From Linnemannia schmuckeri (taxonomy: Eukaryota; Mortierellomycota; Mortierellomycetes; Mortierellales; Mortierellaceae), in the NCBI GenBank assembly GCA_029449235.1, contig JANATG010000001.1:496001-560000 (forward strand): 64,000 bases of DNA, given 5' to 3'. The notes under the pieces were generated by a model. The model was not told the DNA's origin. It did not search any database and worked only from the letters and a program-made list of their open reading frames with translations. Both the position numbers and the translations under genes were made by a program. Below, piece by piece: positions 50,304 to 61,087 of this stretch. Each line of letters starts with the position of its first letter. The stretch's first letter is position 1.

Positions 50304-53300
50304 ATGAGCAGAAGAAAGACCCGTAAGTTAAGGGATAACACATATTTTCTATGCTGTTTCATTATGCTTTTACTGCCTCGCTTACCATGTATTTCATGCT
50401 TTATGTCCTGATGCGTCACTTCAAGATCAAGAATCTGGCGCGCCTCCGGCAAAAAAACCTCGATCAAGTAGAGCTAAAAATGGCCTGGACCATCAGCGCG
50501 TTTTCCAAGGCAGTGGAAGAGCCTTGCAAAGGCAATTTCCAAATCCGAATCAAAGAACATACCTCAGAGCTCAAGGTCGACCGCGCCAGCCCCTCCATTT
50601 ACGCCCTGGAGAAGCCACTATTGATATATCTGGTCTTGGTTCGTGTCCTACCTTGCATTCGTTAATGTCTCAAACCATGCCTCAAGGTTGTAGTGGCGAA
50701 TCGCTGCCCCAGGTTCAAGCTGGACCGGACTGTGGTTTTGACGACATCACCGATGGGCACTCTCAAGTCCAAAGCCATGCCCCACAACTCGGATCTCACG
50801 GTGAACCTGCCCATGACAGGGTTGCTTTAGATGGCTCTGCTCAGGATGAACCTGCCCATGATGGGCTTGCTCCAGATGGTTCTGCTCAGGATGAACCTGC
50901 CCAAGTTAGGCCTGACCAGGTTGAACCGCCCTTGGAAGTACCGCTCCCATCCTTTGAGGACGCGATTCGTGACTTTGACGACAGTTTGGTCCTCATCTTT
51001 GTTGTCTTCAAGTTAAAGAAGATGTCCTTGCGGTCGTTCTTATTTGATCTTCTTGAGAGTGAGCATCCATACATCATACACCAAGTGACAATGTTTTTCG
51101 GCAAGGGCATCGCTGCTGAACTACTAGGGAAGTGACAGCTGTACTGTCGTCACAAGAGCACCTGGGATGGGCAGTTGGCCCGCGCCGCCGCCAACTATGC
51201 TACCGACCGAATGCAGAAGGAATTTAGAGGATTCTTGGCTCTGAAAGAAGATGTTCCAGAGCCGGATGAAGATGTAGGTACGGCGACACTCCAGCAGAAG
51301 CGCAAGCGTTTTGACGATCTAGAGATCGTTGCCGAGGATTTAGGGCTCACACTCAGTGCCGAAGAGCGAACATTCTATGGGGCTGTTGCCAAAGGATCAG
51401 AATCCGCCAACTCGGGAGTAGAAGTTATGTCTGAGGAAATTGAGCTGGAGGCTGGACCGGGAGTTGTTGGTGAGGAAGTTGGAGTTGAACGTGTCAGTCA
51501 GGGATCAGGCATCGCTTCTCGAGAATCAGAAGCTCCGAGTCAAATGGCAACAGCCACTTCTGCCAGTCTTTTACCAGGAAGATCAGACCAGTGGATAAAA
51601 CTTGCATCGGAAATCTCAGCCAACGAGTCGGGAACCGCTTCCGGAGTACGAGTGCAAGGACCAGGACCTGCATCCAACAAATCAGGGCCCACACCCCAGG
51701 CCAAAAGTGTCGTCAGCCAAAGGCCAACTCACGTCCGAATAAACAGGCAGCTTGTCAAGGACCTGAAAAGAAGTTCGACAAAGTCTTTTTTTCAAAGGCC
51801 AGCGGTGACTATGACGCAGGAGGAAGCTAAATCGTTTTCGTTTGACGGTATCCACGAACGACTTGAGTCCAAGGCGTCAATATTTCACCACACCTTGCGC
51901 CGACTGACGGATTGTCAGACTGCTCCCTTGAGTATCAAGAGCCTGGACCCTGTGCACGATATCGAATCAAGGACAGCAATTGTCGGAACCCTCGCCAGCA
52001 TGATTATGCACTGTCAAAGTCAAAGACTCAACTACTTCCAAAGGGTTATGGGAATCTTCTTCCATGCTTCCGGCTGTTCCAAGGATGTCATTAACACTCT
52101 TGCCAAGGCTCATATCTGCGTCTCATACGACTCAACACTGGCTGCCATCGGTGCTTTGACAGTGGATGCTATCGGAATTGTCCGGGAAGCCGTACTGAAG
52201 AACAGCTGGTATATTATCTACGACAACATCAATTTGTTTATGACTGTCACTGATCAGCGAGTCGACAATGCCGATACCCAAATAAATGGTGCTACTGCAA
52301 CCATTGTGCCTGGCAAAGACCTCGGAGCTGCGGACAAGCCCTATAATCCACAAGCAACACTGACGTTGGACGACTTCTTGCCTGATGACCAAGCTGTGAA
52401 GGATGCCGCGGTCGCTTCTCGATTTTACCTCGTTGATGCACTCCAAAGACACCACCACACATACAAGCGTATATCTATGCCTCCTATTCGGGAAATCCGG
52501 TCTCTTCCACTCGAGCAATCCGTAACATATCCTATCCCTGCGATGGAGATCGACCAGTCAAGCGTGGAGGGCAACCTTGAAATCCTCAAGTTCATTATCG
52601 CATGCACACTTGTCTTGCCCGCAACCTATTTCGATAACGGAAAGAGAATCATTGTTGGAGGAGATCAATTGTCGGTGTCAAGGGTTGGGGTCGTCAAGAG
52701 GTGTGTGGACGATGATGTCACAGCGTTCGATCGGATGGAGTGGGCTCTTCCCGCGTTGCAGCTATTTCATTTGCAGATGAACCTCTGCAGTTTGATTGTG
52801 AAGACCTATTTCGGAGAATCCGACAAGCCAGGATCGTTGTCGTTCTATGTTGCCAGGCTGAAAAGGAAGCGTATTTCTGAGGGCTCGTCAAGTTTTCATG
52901 CTGCCGATGAACTTTTGAGAAACGTTTTCGATGGCATGGTTTTACGGTTATGGAAGGAGGAGCTTAAAATCGATTCGTCAAAGACTCTCGACGCGTTAGG
53001 GGCAAGCCAGGATACGACCACGATGCTCAACCAAGTCTCCACAGCGGCCGAGGTTATACGAGCCCGATACCTTGTCCGCTCAGAAGCGAACAGGAAAGCT
53101 TACGGTAATGCGAATACGAATGCGGCGTTGTTTATCCGAGATATGCTGGTTTATATCGAGCTGGGCGATGCTATCAAGAAGGGTGATGTTGGGCGCATTG
53201 AGGCAGCCTTGGTGCCAATCACCGTCATGTTTCAAGCTGGTGGAACAAAGAACTATGCGAACCTGCTTTTGCGACTTGCCTTCGATATTCGCCATACCTG

Positions 53301-54198
53301 GACTGAGCTGCGAACGGATGCTATATTCTCGTCATGGCTTGTCAACACTACAGGAAAAGCTGGCGGTTGGATTCCTTCAGATCTTTACCAGGAACACAAC
53401 AATCTATACACCAAGGTTCGATATGCGGCCAAGGGAAGCAACAGGACTTTTGCGAACATGAGCCAGGATTCGTCGGTGAACTGTCGTACATATGGAGTCA
53501 TCAAAGCTAATGTGACAAAGGCGTTTGGCGTGTCACATAATAGCGGTTTCCACTCGACAGTGTCTGCGGCTAAGGATGTTGGTCGGGTGGTTCAGTCTTT
53601 GGAGGAACGAGGTGTTCTTGGAATCAACACTCGACCAGCGAAGGATCACATGATAACACCTGCGAAGGACTTGTACTTCCTTGGGCAGAAAAATATGATC
53701 AAAAGAGACTTGGAATCATTCCATCGAAGCATTGGGAGATTCCATCGCAATGATCAAGACCAAGGCTCGAGCAGTGAGTACGATGACAGCTCCATCTTGG
53801 GGGATATCAAAACTAGATTTGAACAGGAGGTGGACGGGGAGCAGGATGACAACGAGGAGCTGGGCGGGTTCACTGAGAGCGAGACAGATCACGATACGGA
53901 TTTTGGTGGAGAAGGTGGGGATAGCGAGGTTAACTCAGATGAAGAGTTGGAGATTACATAGGAGAATGCCGATGATATGGTGGATATTGCTCGAGAGATG
54001 AGAAAAGTCGACATCAATTCCGATGCAAGCGATGAAGAAGCCATAGAAGAAATTCTCGTTCGAGCAACCCGTGACTACATTGCCGAGGTCGACGAAGACG
54101 AGGACGACGATGGAGCTAGTACTTGCAGTTGCGAAGACCCAAAAGACCCCTTCATCGACCAGAAACATTGCAAACATTTTCGCAACTCTGAAGAATAA
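50304..54198 (+). pseudogene. Transposase (DUF6589-like) with two in-frame nonsense codons
   Basis: Presumed transposase of the element. Exon 1 is 50304-50322, the intron 50323-50425 (GTAAGT...AG), and a single frame then runs to 54198, 1,263 codons in all. It is broken by TGA (51133-51135, codon 243) and TAG (53959-53961, codon 1185); the frame is otherwise open and protein-like on both sides of each. The N terminus is basic (KKPRSSRAKNG, a likely nuclear signal) with a degenerate DGSAQDEPA repeat. The core resembles fungal DUF6589 proteins from memory: WYIIYDNINLF (Asp near 606), VGGDQLSVSR (Asp near 753) and FDRMEWALP (Glu near 778), candidate metal-binding residues. After the TAG an acidic stretch leads to CSC...CKHF, the CxC...CxH pattern of a SWIM zinc motif. 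The start lies 126 bp inside the left inverted repeat. It is most likely an inactivated copy. Confidence 0.82.
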
Positions 54199-54262
54199 AT
54201 AAATAGAAAAGCATTTTGTTTATTTTCTTTTTTCCCTCTTCTTTCTATGGTTTCTAATGCTT

Positions 54263-55870
54263 TTACGAGGATGACATCCGTTGGTCTTCGTTGAGCTTGA
54301 TCAGAAGCTTAGCTAGTAGACTGTCGTGCTTGTTGTGGAGTCGCCATTTGATGATCGATCGAAGGGACTCTCGTCCTGTGACATGCTTGCATTTCTTAGC
54401 AAGCTTGGCAACAGTATTGTCGTCCATAAGAGCAGCTTCCATCATTTGAAGGTCCCGATTCATGTAGTACCTCCTGTACACAACACTCCTCCAAGACAAT
54501 ATCAGCCTTCTGGCAAGGGCTAAATGCGTGGGTGTTGGGGCTGCAATCCTAGGTGTTGGCGGTGTATGATTCTGTAAGATAAGCGGAGGTGGAGCTGGGG
54601 AGCATAGGTCGCAGCAATTTTTATGCCTCGTTTGTATATTGCCAAAAACATTGTTGAGGATCTGCCGTCGACAAGTTGTAGTCTCAATAAACTTTTTGAT
54701 ATCCGGGTCGCCTGTGGGGGTCGATGTTGTTGTCATGTTGGTGTTCCTGCAGTTGGCTTTGTCGGTCCTGCCTTTAGCTTTATTCCTGTGACTCATCAGG
54801 AGAATCGCATGACCTTGCATGGTCACATCACGCGCAGCTCGGCCAAAGCGCTGAACAAGACATGATATAGTAGACGGCTCTTTGAACTGGATGACACGGA
54901 CAACATCATCAATATCGCATCCCATTCCTGCAGCCTCAGTTGATAGCAAGATTTTGATCCTGCCTTCCCGGAAGCGCTTTAGGGTGGTAGACTTGTACTC
55001 GTCGGTATAAAGCGAATGAAAGGATTTGATGATGTCCCGCTGGTCGTTAGCGACTGTGCCCCTCAGGCTCCGCAGGTAATCCCGCACGTCCTGTACATCA
55101 TTTCGGCTGTCGAAATAAATGATGGTTTTTTGGATGTCATCCAAGAGAAAATCGAACGCCTGGAATATGTTCTTGTGCGGTAGGAATCGAACCTCAAGCC
55201 TGACATTTGGACGGTTGTTACCGACGTTGTAAACTGGGACATTGTTGCAGAACCTGATGCTCTGTTTGATCTCACGCAAAATCGGAACAGGGAGAGTAGC
55301 GGACATAGCTACAAACACGACATTGGCTGGGGCTATTCCACGGAGCTCTCCGAGACGAGCATACGCCTTGCGGAAGTTCTTGCCCCATGAACTAACACAA
55401 TGGGTCTCATCAATAACGATCGCCTGTAGTCTCTCTCGCCATCCAGGCATACCCCAGAGACTGTCCATAGGAGTTTTCCCTCGACCGCCGCTTTTGCCGA
55501 CACTCAGGATGCTCTCCGGCGTCATAAAAACAGCACGGAACTCGCCTCTATCCAACCGACGTAGTAGTCCGACATCGATTCTTTGCGAGCTATCAAGACA
55601 GATGGACTTGAAGCCGTAGACCTGAAGTTTTTCTTGCTGCTCGCGCATCAGTGCCAACAACGGGGATATAACAACAATAGTTCGGTCTTCCCATAGAGCC
55701 AGTGGAAGAAAATAAACGAGCGACTTGCCCCAACCACATCCCGCAATAAGTATACAATCCTCGCCCCGACCGATATGCCTGACGACCATGAGCTGCATCT
55801 CCTTGACGAAGACCTCGAAGACGTCCTCACATCGCTTCCGACAATCAATGGGGAGAGACAAGATTGCCAT
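54263..55870 (-). CDS. RecQ-family DNA helicase of the transposon
   Basis: Superfamily 2, 3'-5' type DNA helicase, 535 residues, uninterrupted. Motifs: Gln 26 of the motif-0/Q region, Walker A GCGWGKS (44-50, with Trp where RecQ normally has Gly or Ala), motif Ia VISPLLALMREQ, motif II IDETHCVSSWG (DETH for the usual DEAH), motif III MSATLP, motif V STEAAGMGCDIDDV, motif VI QRFGRAARD (about 345-355), then a Cys cluster CRRQILNN...CCDLC of the RecQ zinc-binding type. The C-terminal 110 residues are basic and unassigned; no HRDC domain is evident. I chose the Met at 55870 because upstream codons in this frame run into the inverted repeat. Promoter sequence would thus lie in the right inverted repeat. 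It probably assists replication or strand exchange during transposition. Confidence 0.9.
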   Translation of the reverse strand: MAILSLPIDCRKRCEDVFEVFVKEMQLMVVRHIGRGEDCILIAGCGWGKSLVYFLPLALWEDRTIVVISPLLALMREQQEKLQVYGFKSICLDSSQRIDVGLLRRLDRGEFRAVFMTPESILSVGKSGGRGKTPMDSLWGMPGWRERLQAIVIDETHCVSSWGKNFRKAYARLGELRGIAPANVVFVAMSATLPVPILREIKQSIRFCNNVPVYNVGNNRPNVRLEVRFLPHKNIFQAFDFLLDDIQKTIIYFDSRNDVQDVRDYLRSLRGTVANDQRDIIKSFHSLYTDEYKSTTLKRFREGRIKILLSTEAAGMGCDIDDVVRVIQFKEPSTISCLVQRFGRAARDVTMQGHAILLMSHRNKAKGRTDKANCRNTNMTTTSTPTGDPDIKKFIETTTCRRQILNNVFGNIQTRHKNCCDLCSPAPPPLILQNHTPPTPRIAAPTPTHLALARRLILSWRSVVYRRYYMNRDLQMMEAALMDDNTVAKLAKKCKHVTGRESLRSIIKWRLHNKHDSLLAKLLIKLNEDQRMSSS

Positions 55871-55940
55871 GACAACAACGAGCGCTGTGCAAAAGAATCG
55901 AAGACGTGAGCTGACAGTGGTTTGGTACAAAGGATGAAGG

Positions 55941-56151
55941 TGACCACAATGCAGATGCAGCACATGTCAGCATCCAATGGTATGCCACGTGACTGACGAG
56001 TTTCGTCCCAAAAAGGAAGGTTTGGGCACAAAATTGAGAGAGGACTACCCCTTGACACACACCTTCATTTCTTCCAGACCTTCTATGATGAAGATACTCT
56101 TTGGGAATGAAATTCGCAGTCTCGAAATCTTGAAGGACTGGGTCGAGACTA
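55941..56151 (-). repeat. Right terminal inverted repeat (211 bp)
   Basis: Inverted copy of 49967-50178, about 99 percent identical. The terminal hairpin pair AGTCTCGA (56118-56125) and TCGAGACT (56143-56150) is preserved. Confidence 0.95.
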
Positions 56152-56160
56152 AAGGAGTTC
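56152..56160. repeat. Right 9-bp target-site duplication AAGGAGTTC
   Basis: Exact copy of 49958-49966, directly after the inverted repeat. Confidence 0.9.
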
Positions 56161-56352
56161 CTTTCCTTTTTAATCTGGTCATTCCTTAAAGGGTCTTTAA
56201 AGGACTGTGGAATGTCTTTTTGGATCTGAATGCAATTAAAGCCTGTGTGTAGTTCTCTATACCCAACTAAAAGATAAAGGCAAAATAAAGACGCATGGAA
56301 ACGATATGGGATACGTACCTTAACATGAAGATGACGACCGATTGCTTTATTG

Positions 56353-58437
56353 TTACTTCTTCTTAGGGGTCTTAGGGATTTTGGTTGGAGTGGAAGTCGT
56401 CTTCTCGATCAGACGTGATGCATCGGCCAATGCTACTCGATCATAATATCCAAGGGTAATAGAGGGCTGACGACGGCGCTCAACCTCTTGATGTAGACGG
56501 GCCGCTAACTCGAGGCAACTGATCACCGCTGCCCTCATCTTGTTGCCGAAATCGGACTTGTTCAGTGGGATGACAAATAAATCGAACTGTTGTAACCGGA
56601 ACGCACCTTGAAAATCCATGCGCAACAACTTGGTCTCATCCTTGAACGACACAGATCCAAACACGGCCAGACCTCGAGGAGGAACTGCCAGGCTGCTAAC
56701 CGATCGAACATGACTAATCCACGAATCTCTCATAGCCCTTGCAAGCTTGAACTCATCCTGTCGGCGCTTCTCAAGCGTGGGGTAATGGATAAGGGCAGCC
56801 TCGGCTAGTAACAGTTGTTGGTTGTTGTAGATGGCAACTGCGTCGGCATACTGTCCTATCTCCTTCACCTCCAGCAAAGGATCCTTGTCCTGATTTTTCC
56901 TTACTTCGACGGCTGTGATAAGAACTTCAAGACAACGTGATTGGATCCCGTACAATGTTAATGGCATTTGCATGAAAGACCACGTTAACCCAGCGAATCC
57001 TTCTCGCTCGTTAATGTTTTCCAGAATCTCGTCGTGGAATTGAAAATATTGCCAGGTACAATAGATACAAATAACGGTGTTATGAACGATACAATAAAAA
57101 GATATGAGATGAGACCAAAGATACTAATGAGTATAATTCACTTACTACGCCATGATGATAACGAAGAGGTATGCCGCAATGGGATCACGCATGCTCTCGG
57201 AACGGACAGCACATGCCACTTCATCGTAGCTGTTCGACACAAAAACGCGGTCGCAGATGGGGCCAAGTGTGGGCCAACGCTCATAAATGTTTGGAGCAGG
57301 TTCCGCACGTCTGACAATAGAAAGTACAGTCGGGTCCAGCGTCTGGCAAAACGAGGAGTCATACATCAGATCAGCAATTCCATCGCGGGCCAAAGAGAAA
57401 GGACCTTGATTTCCAGCGCGAAAATCGTGAAACTTCTGAACCATATCAATGTCATCAACGCTCCAAACTATTTCTTGTCCTAGAGTTGCGAAGTGTTCCA
57501 GTCTAAGCGTAGGATCTATTTAAATGGTGGTTAGTATTGTGGATTGCTTTATGATTCATTTATCTTGAACCAAATATCTACGCGATTTACCTGGAAATTC
57601 CTTCTGTGCATTCTCACTTGGAATGGACGTTGGCATAAAGACCGAAGCATCACCTGGCTCCGTACCTTGATTTTCCTTATCAATGCTGCTACCTATATAT
57701 TGATTCCATTCAATGTCAGCTTAATCAATAATTGATGGATGAAATAATAATTCTTCAGACGCAAATGTCCATGTTTTACCTGCTCTGACCTCTCTTCTCT
57801 CCTAATGAGCAACAGACGGCGATACTGCACCACTACATTTTCCGCCTTGCGAATCGTCATCCGTTGAATAAGGTGAGTTCGTGTAGTAATGATTGGTAGT
57901 TCGTATTACATAAACAATGCCGAAATACAGACAATGAGAGGGAGATACCTTAACAAAAAATAAAAGTAACGTTCTTACTTCAGGGACTAGAAGATTCATT
58001 CCTGACTGTATCATATGGGAACCTTTAATAACTCCAGATATTTCGAGCTGGGTTCGGCGTCGTTTGGTGGCAGTCAACAAACTCAACTTGCTAGTCGTCT
58101 TGTCCTCTGTAAGTACACCAGTAATCCAACTCTTAAATTCCTGCGTCTATCAAAATATAAAGTCCAAGTTAAACATCGTGCCTTTAAAATAAAAAATAAA
58201 AAAATAGCTATTGATACTACAGACCTTCACTTCATTTGCTTGTTGTTCACATCCTGTTGAATTAAGTGAGGACAATAGTGCATCGTACGCGGCGCTTTTA
58301 CTTTGAAGATCGAACTTTGCGAAGAATCGTTTCGTAAGAGTCTTGAGCTCCATCGACGGTGCATTTTGGCGGATGAATTGACGTCGCTCTTCATACTCCT
58401 GCTCCATGGATTTATTGTCGAGAAAACGCTTGCTCAT
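56353..58437 (-). pseudogene. Hypothetical multi-exon gene with a defective splice acceptor
   Basis: I do not recognise the family. Minus-strand exons supported by frame and splice signals are 58225-58437 (start MSKRFLDNKSMEQEYEE), 57979-58104 and 57780-57845. A less certain exon follows near 57590-57690 (DKENQGTEPGDASVFMPTS), then 57146-57515 and 56353-57055. The last two exons read smoothly (IAAYLFVIIMAYWQYFQF, then HDEILENINEREGFAGLTW), but the 90-bp intron between them (57056-57145) begins GTAAGT and ends TTGTAC, with no usable AG. The C-terminal exon looks like an ordinary cytosolic domain (QYADAVAIYNNQQLLLAEAA, FGSVSFKDETKLLRMDFQGA) and ends in a Lys/Thr/Pro tail. The transposon inserted about 190 bp beyond its stop. 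Either a pseudogene or a gene with a rare non-canonical intron; calling it a pseudogene is the cautious choice. Confidence 0.5.
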
Positions 58438-58923
58438 TATAATAGAGAGACCCTGCTGAACAAATCACTGTCGGTTTCAAGGTCCTAGACAATGCCTCTT
58501 ACAATGGGACAAGTACGAGGAAAGGAAGAAGGAATGTAAAAAGACTTCAGTCAGTTCGGAAGCGCGAGGATACAAGAGTCATGGCAACAAATGAAATAAG
58601 AGGAACTCAGTCTTGGATGGCAGCCTTGCTGGCCAGAGGCTTTACTCGATTCGAATTCGAGCGCAAGGAGGCAGGCCCTTCATAACACCGAAGGCGCTGC
58701 AAATCATCAATGTCGGGCTATAGACTTTCCAAGTCATGGAGTGAAGGACAATGGATCCGCGAGACGCTTTGCACGGGATCACCCCGAACGCCCAATGTCC
58801 CTCAGCATATAGCCTTCCATCTGTTGTTGACAATTCCGCTACTGCGGGAAATAGGACCATGTGATCATTGTCAAGAGAAGGGTTATTTCCAGAATTTACC
58901 TCTGTGCGTGTGTTTTTGTGTGC

Positions 58924-58954
<31 letters not shown>

Positions 58955-59521
58955 TGTTCGTATGTGTGTAAGAAGAGAAGGAGAAGCGATAAACAAAGAG
59001 AAAGAGAGGTGACGGAGAGAGTAAGAGGCAGCAAAGGGGAAGAGAATGGTAAGAAAGGAAAAGAGAAGAACGACGATGAGTGTGGTGGGTGACGAAAAGA
59101 GGGTGAGGGTGGGTATAGATGTAGTGAGGAAACAGGCGCAGGAGTGAGGATGAGGTTGCTGTGGAAAGAGATGAAAGGCGTGGGAGTGATAGCAAAAAGC
59201 GAAAAAAAAAAGCGAGATGGTGACGTCACCATAGTTTATTTCCTTGCAGTATAGTAAATAACTGGTTATTTGCCACAGCTCCCACGCTCTTTTTCCTTCC
59301 TTTATCACCTCTCCTTTTTGCCACCATTCTCACCTTCTTCGCCTTACCAACTCCCTTCACCACCACCCTCGGCGCATCTTCCTTTCTCTGTCTCTCCCAC
59401 GCGCACTCTTCTCACATCTCTTTGCTGTGCCACCTTCCCTTGTCGTCTTTTCCCTTCTTTTGCCAACTTTTTTGCACCTCCATTGCCTTCGCCTCGCTCC
59501 CACGCCCTCTTTCGACTTTGT
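58438..59521. other. Intergenic with GA microsatellite and CT-rich tracts
   Basis: Contains a (GA)n run at 58929-58954 and long purine/pyrimidine-biased stretches up to the next 25S relic. A minus-strand frame ending at 58642 has a somewhat protein-like stretch (58642-58860), but I cannot support a gene. Confidence 0.4.
58929..58954. repeat. (GA)n microsatellite
   Basis: Perfect dinucleotide repeat seen directly. Confidence 0.9.
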
Positions 59522-59586
59522 AACTGGCCTGTGGCAGCCAAGCGTTCATAGCGATGCTGCTTTTCGATCCTACGATATCGAGTCTT
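59522..59586 (+). rRNA. 25S rRNA relic
   Basis: Begins AACTGGCCTGTGGCAGCCAA at the same 25S position as the 49816 relic and carries several substitutions. The following sequence (TTTCAATCCTTGCTTCATTA) resembles that after the 49816 relic. Confidence 0.82.
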
Positions 59587-59810
59587 TCAATCCTTGCTTC
59601 ATTAGAACTCAAGGTCGCGTTGTGTGTTACTTAAGGAGTTGTGAATGTGACTTGTGACTTGTCACTTGTGATGGACTTAGCACACTAGTTGGACGCATGA
59701 CAAAACAGACATCACAGAGGGCGTAAAAGTCGATGCATGAAAAATAATACAGCACATAGGGCGTGACACTAGATGCATGATGGACACACAGCTTAGGAAG
59801 AGGGGGGAAT

Positions 59811-59884
59811 CACAGGGATAAATGACCTGGAGCAGCCAAGCGTTCATAGCGACGTTGCTTTTTGATCCTTCGATGTCGGCTCTT
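59811..59884 (+). rRNA. 25S rRNA relic, uninterrupted across the insertion site
   Basis: CACAGGGATAAATGACCTGG followed by AGCAGCC aligns base for base with 25S across GGGATAAC/TGGC without an insert, with 5 mismatches in 27 positions by my count. It continues into GTTCATAGCGACGTTGC and CGATGTCGGCTCTT. Confidence 0.8.
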
Positions 59885-59886
59885 TC

Positions 59887-61087
59887 TCTCCTCCTTGCAG
59901 GAGATTTCGTCGTGGCGTGTCTGGGTGGCTTGTTCTCCTCACGTTAATGTGGTGATTTTGAGTGGCTTGGATTCCGATGGTCACTTTGACTATTTTACGC
60001 GTTTGCCTGCGAGTGTCTGGAAAAGCACCTTCTTCCACGATACGAGCAGGTAAGCACTGTACCTTTTGACCTTTAGCAGCAGTAGTAGTTTCCAGTATTT
60101 AGAAAATAGCTACATTTTAATATAAAATCACCTTCTTCCACGATACGTGCAGGTCTTGAGAGTTACTGTTTTTTATTGCGACATCGAGAAGAGACACACA
60201 TACACACACACACACATACACATCTATATCTTTTTTTCCCTCGTCTGCCTGTTATCCGAGTATGCCTGTCGATCCTGAAGACACACCTTTCAACACAGGG
60301 TTGTAGAGGACAATTCCACTTTTCCTTCTCCCTCTTCCTCGACGAGTGACCCAGTCACACCTGGCACTGCCGCCAACGTCTCGGCCAACCAAGGGCAACT
60401 CCCAAGACCCCACATTAAAAGGTTCACGTGTTTATTAAGGGGTATAGTCTGGCACGCATCACCCTCAACTTGATGCCTCGTGCTGGTGTGCTGTTTGGGT
60501 GCTGTTTGGGTGCTGTTCGGTTGCTGGTGAGTGCCGGATAACAGCGACTGGTTGGAGGGAGAACAGCGGCTTTTAGAAGTGTGTTAGAAACGTGTTAGAA
60601 GAGTTAGAAGAGAGTTGGGACAGAGAGGGGGAGCGACAGAGAGAGGGAGGGACAGAGAGAGGGAGGGAGGGAGAGCAGCGACTGGTAGGAGGGAGGGAGA
60701 GCAGCGACTGGTATGAGGGATAACAGCGACTGGATTGGGTAAGCGGTTTGTTGTAGCCTGAAGTGTCAAATGTGGACTGGAAAAGAGAGTGTCGCGCACG
60801 TTACGCATACCTAATGTATATATTTTTTTCATGTCTGACAAGCAAGGGAGTGTATTACACCCAAAGGTCGACACGTTTTTTTAAATATTTGCTCTTGCTT
60901 AAAACAATGGGGAGTTTACCGTAGTTTAGCAACTGGTTGAAGTTGTGAGAATCGAATAAAGGGTCTTTTTTATCTGGACAAAGTGAAGCCAAAATATGGA
61001 AACACGCTTGGACGTAGAAGAAATTGCCGCTTGAACGATACATTATTGAAGTAAACGTGACATGTTAAATGGCAGGACAACTGCAAA
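59887..61087. other. Repeat-rich spacer
   Basis: Holds a CA repeat near 60197-60222, an 11-bp tandem GTGCTGTTTGG near 60488-60520, and four imperfect copies of (A/G)ACAGCGACTGGT or AGCAGCGACTGG at 60538-60735 within GGGA-rich DNA. No gene is supported. Confidence 0.6.

Larger units (their letters stand above)
49967..56151. mobile_element. Complete TIR DNA transposon with transposase and RecQ helicase (AcademH-like)
   Basis: A 6,185-bp element with about 211-bp terminal inverted repeats and a perfect 9-bp target duplication. It carries two convergent genes that nearly fill the interior: a large transposase on the plus strand and a RecQ-family helicase on the minus strand, with stop codons 64 bp apart. 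From memory, the AcademH group of the Academ superfamily is defined by a transposase plus a helicase and 9-10-bp target duplications, which fits; the assignment needs a protein comparison. The transposase frame has two nonsense codons, the helicase frame none. The near-identity of the two repeats indicates a recent insertion or recent homogenisation. Confidence 0.88.

Noticed and set aside
53926..53961. A 33-bp GT...AG stretch that would remove the TAG from the transposase in frame
   Set aside because: Too short for a fungal spliceosomal intron, with no branch-point sequence.
54263..55870. Telomere-linked RecQ helicase (TLH)
   Set aside because: It lies inside a bounded transposon with inverted repeats and a target duplication, and no telomeric repeat is near.
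58642..59232. Minus-strand open frame with a plausible C-terminal stretch
   Set aside because: Its N-terminal two thirds is CT-rich low-complexity sequence and no family or splice structure supports it.
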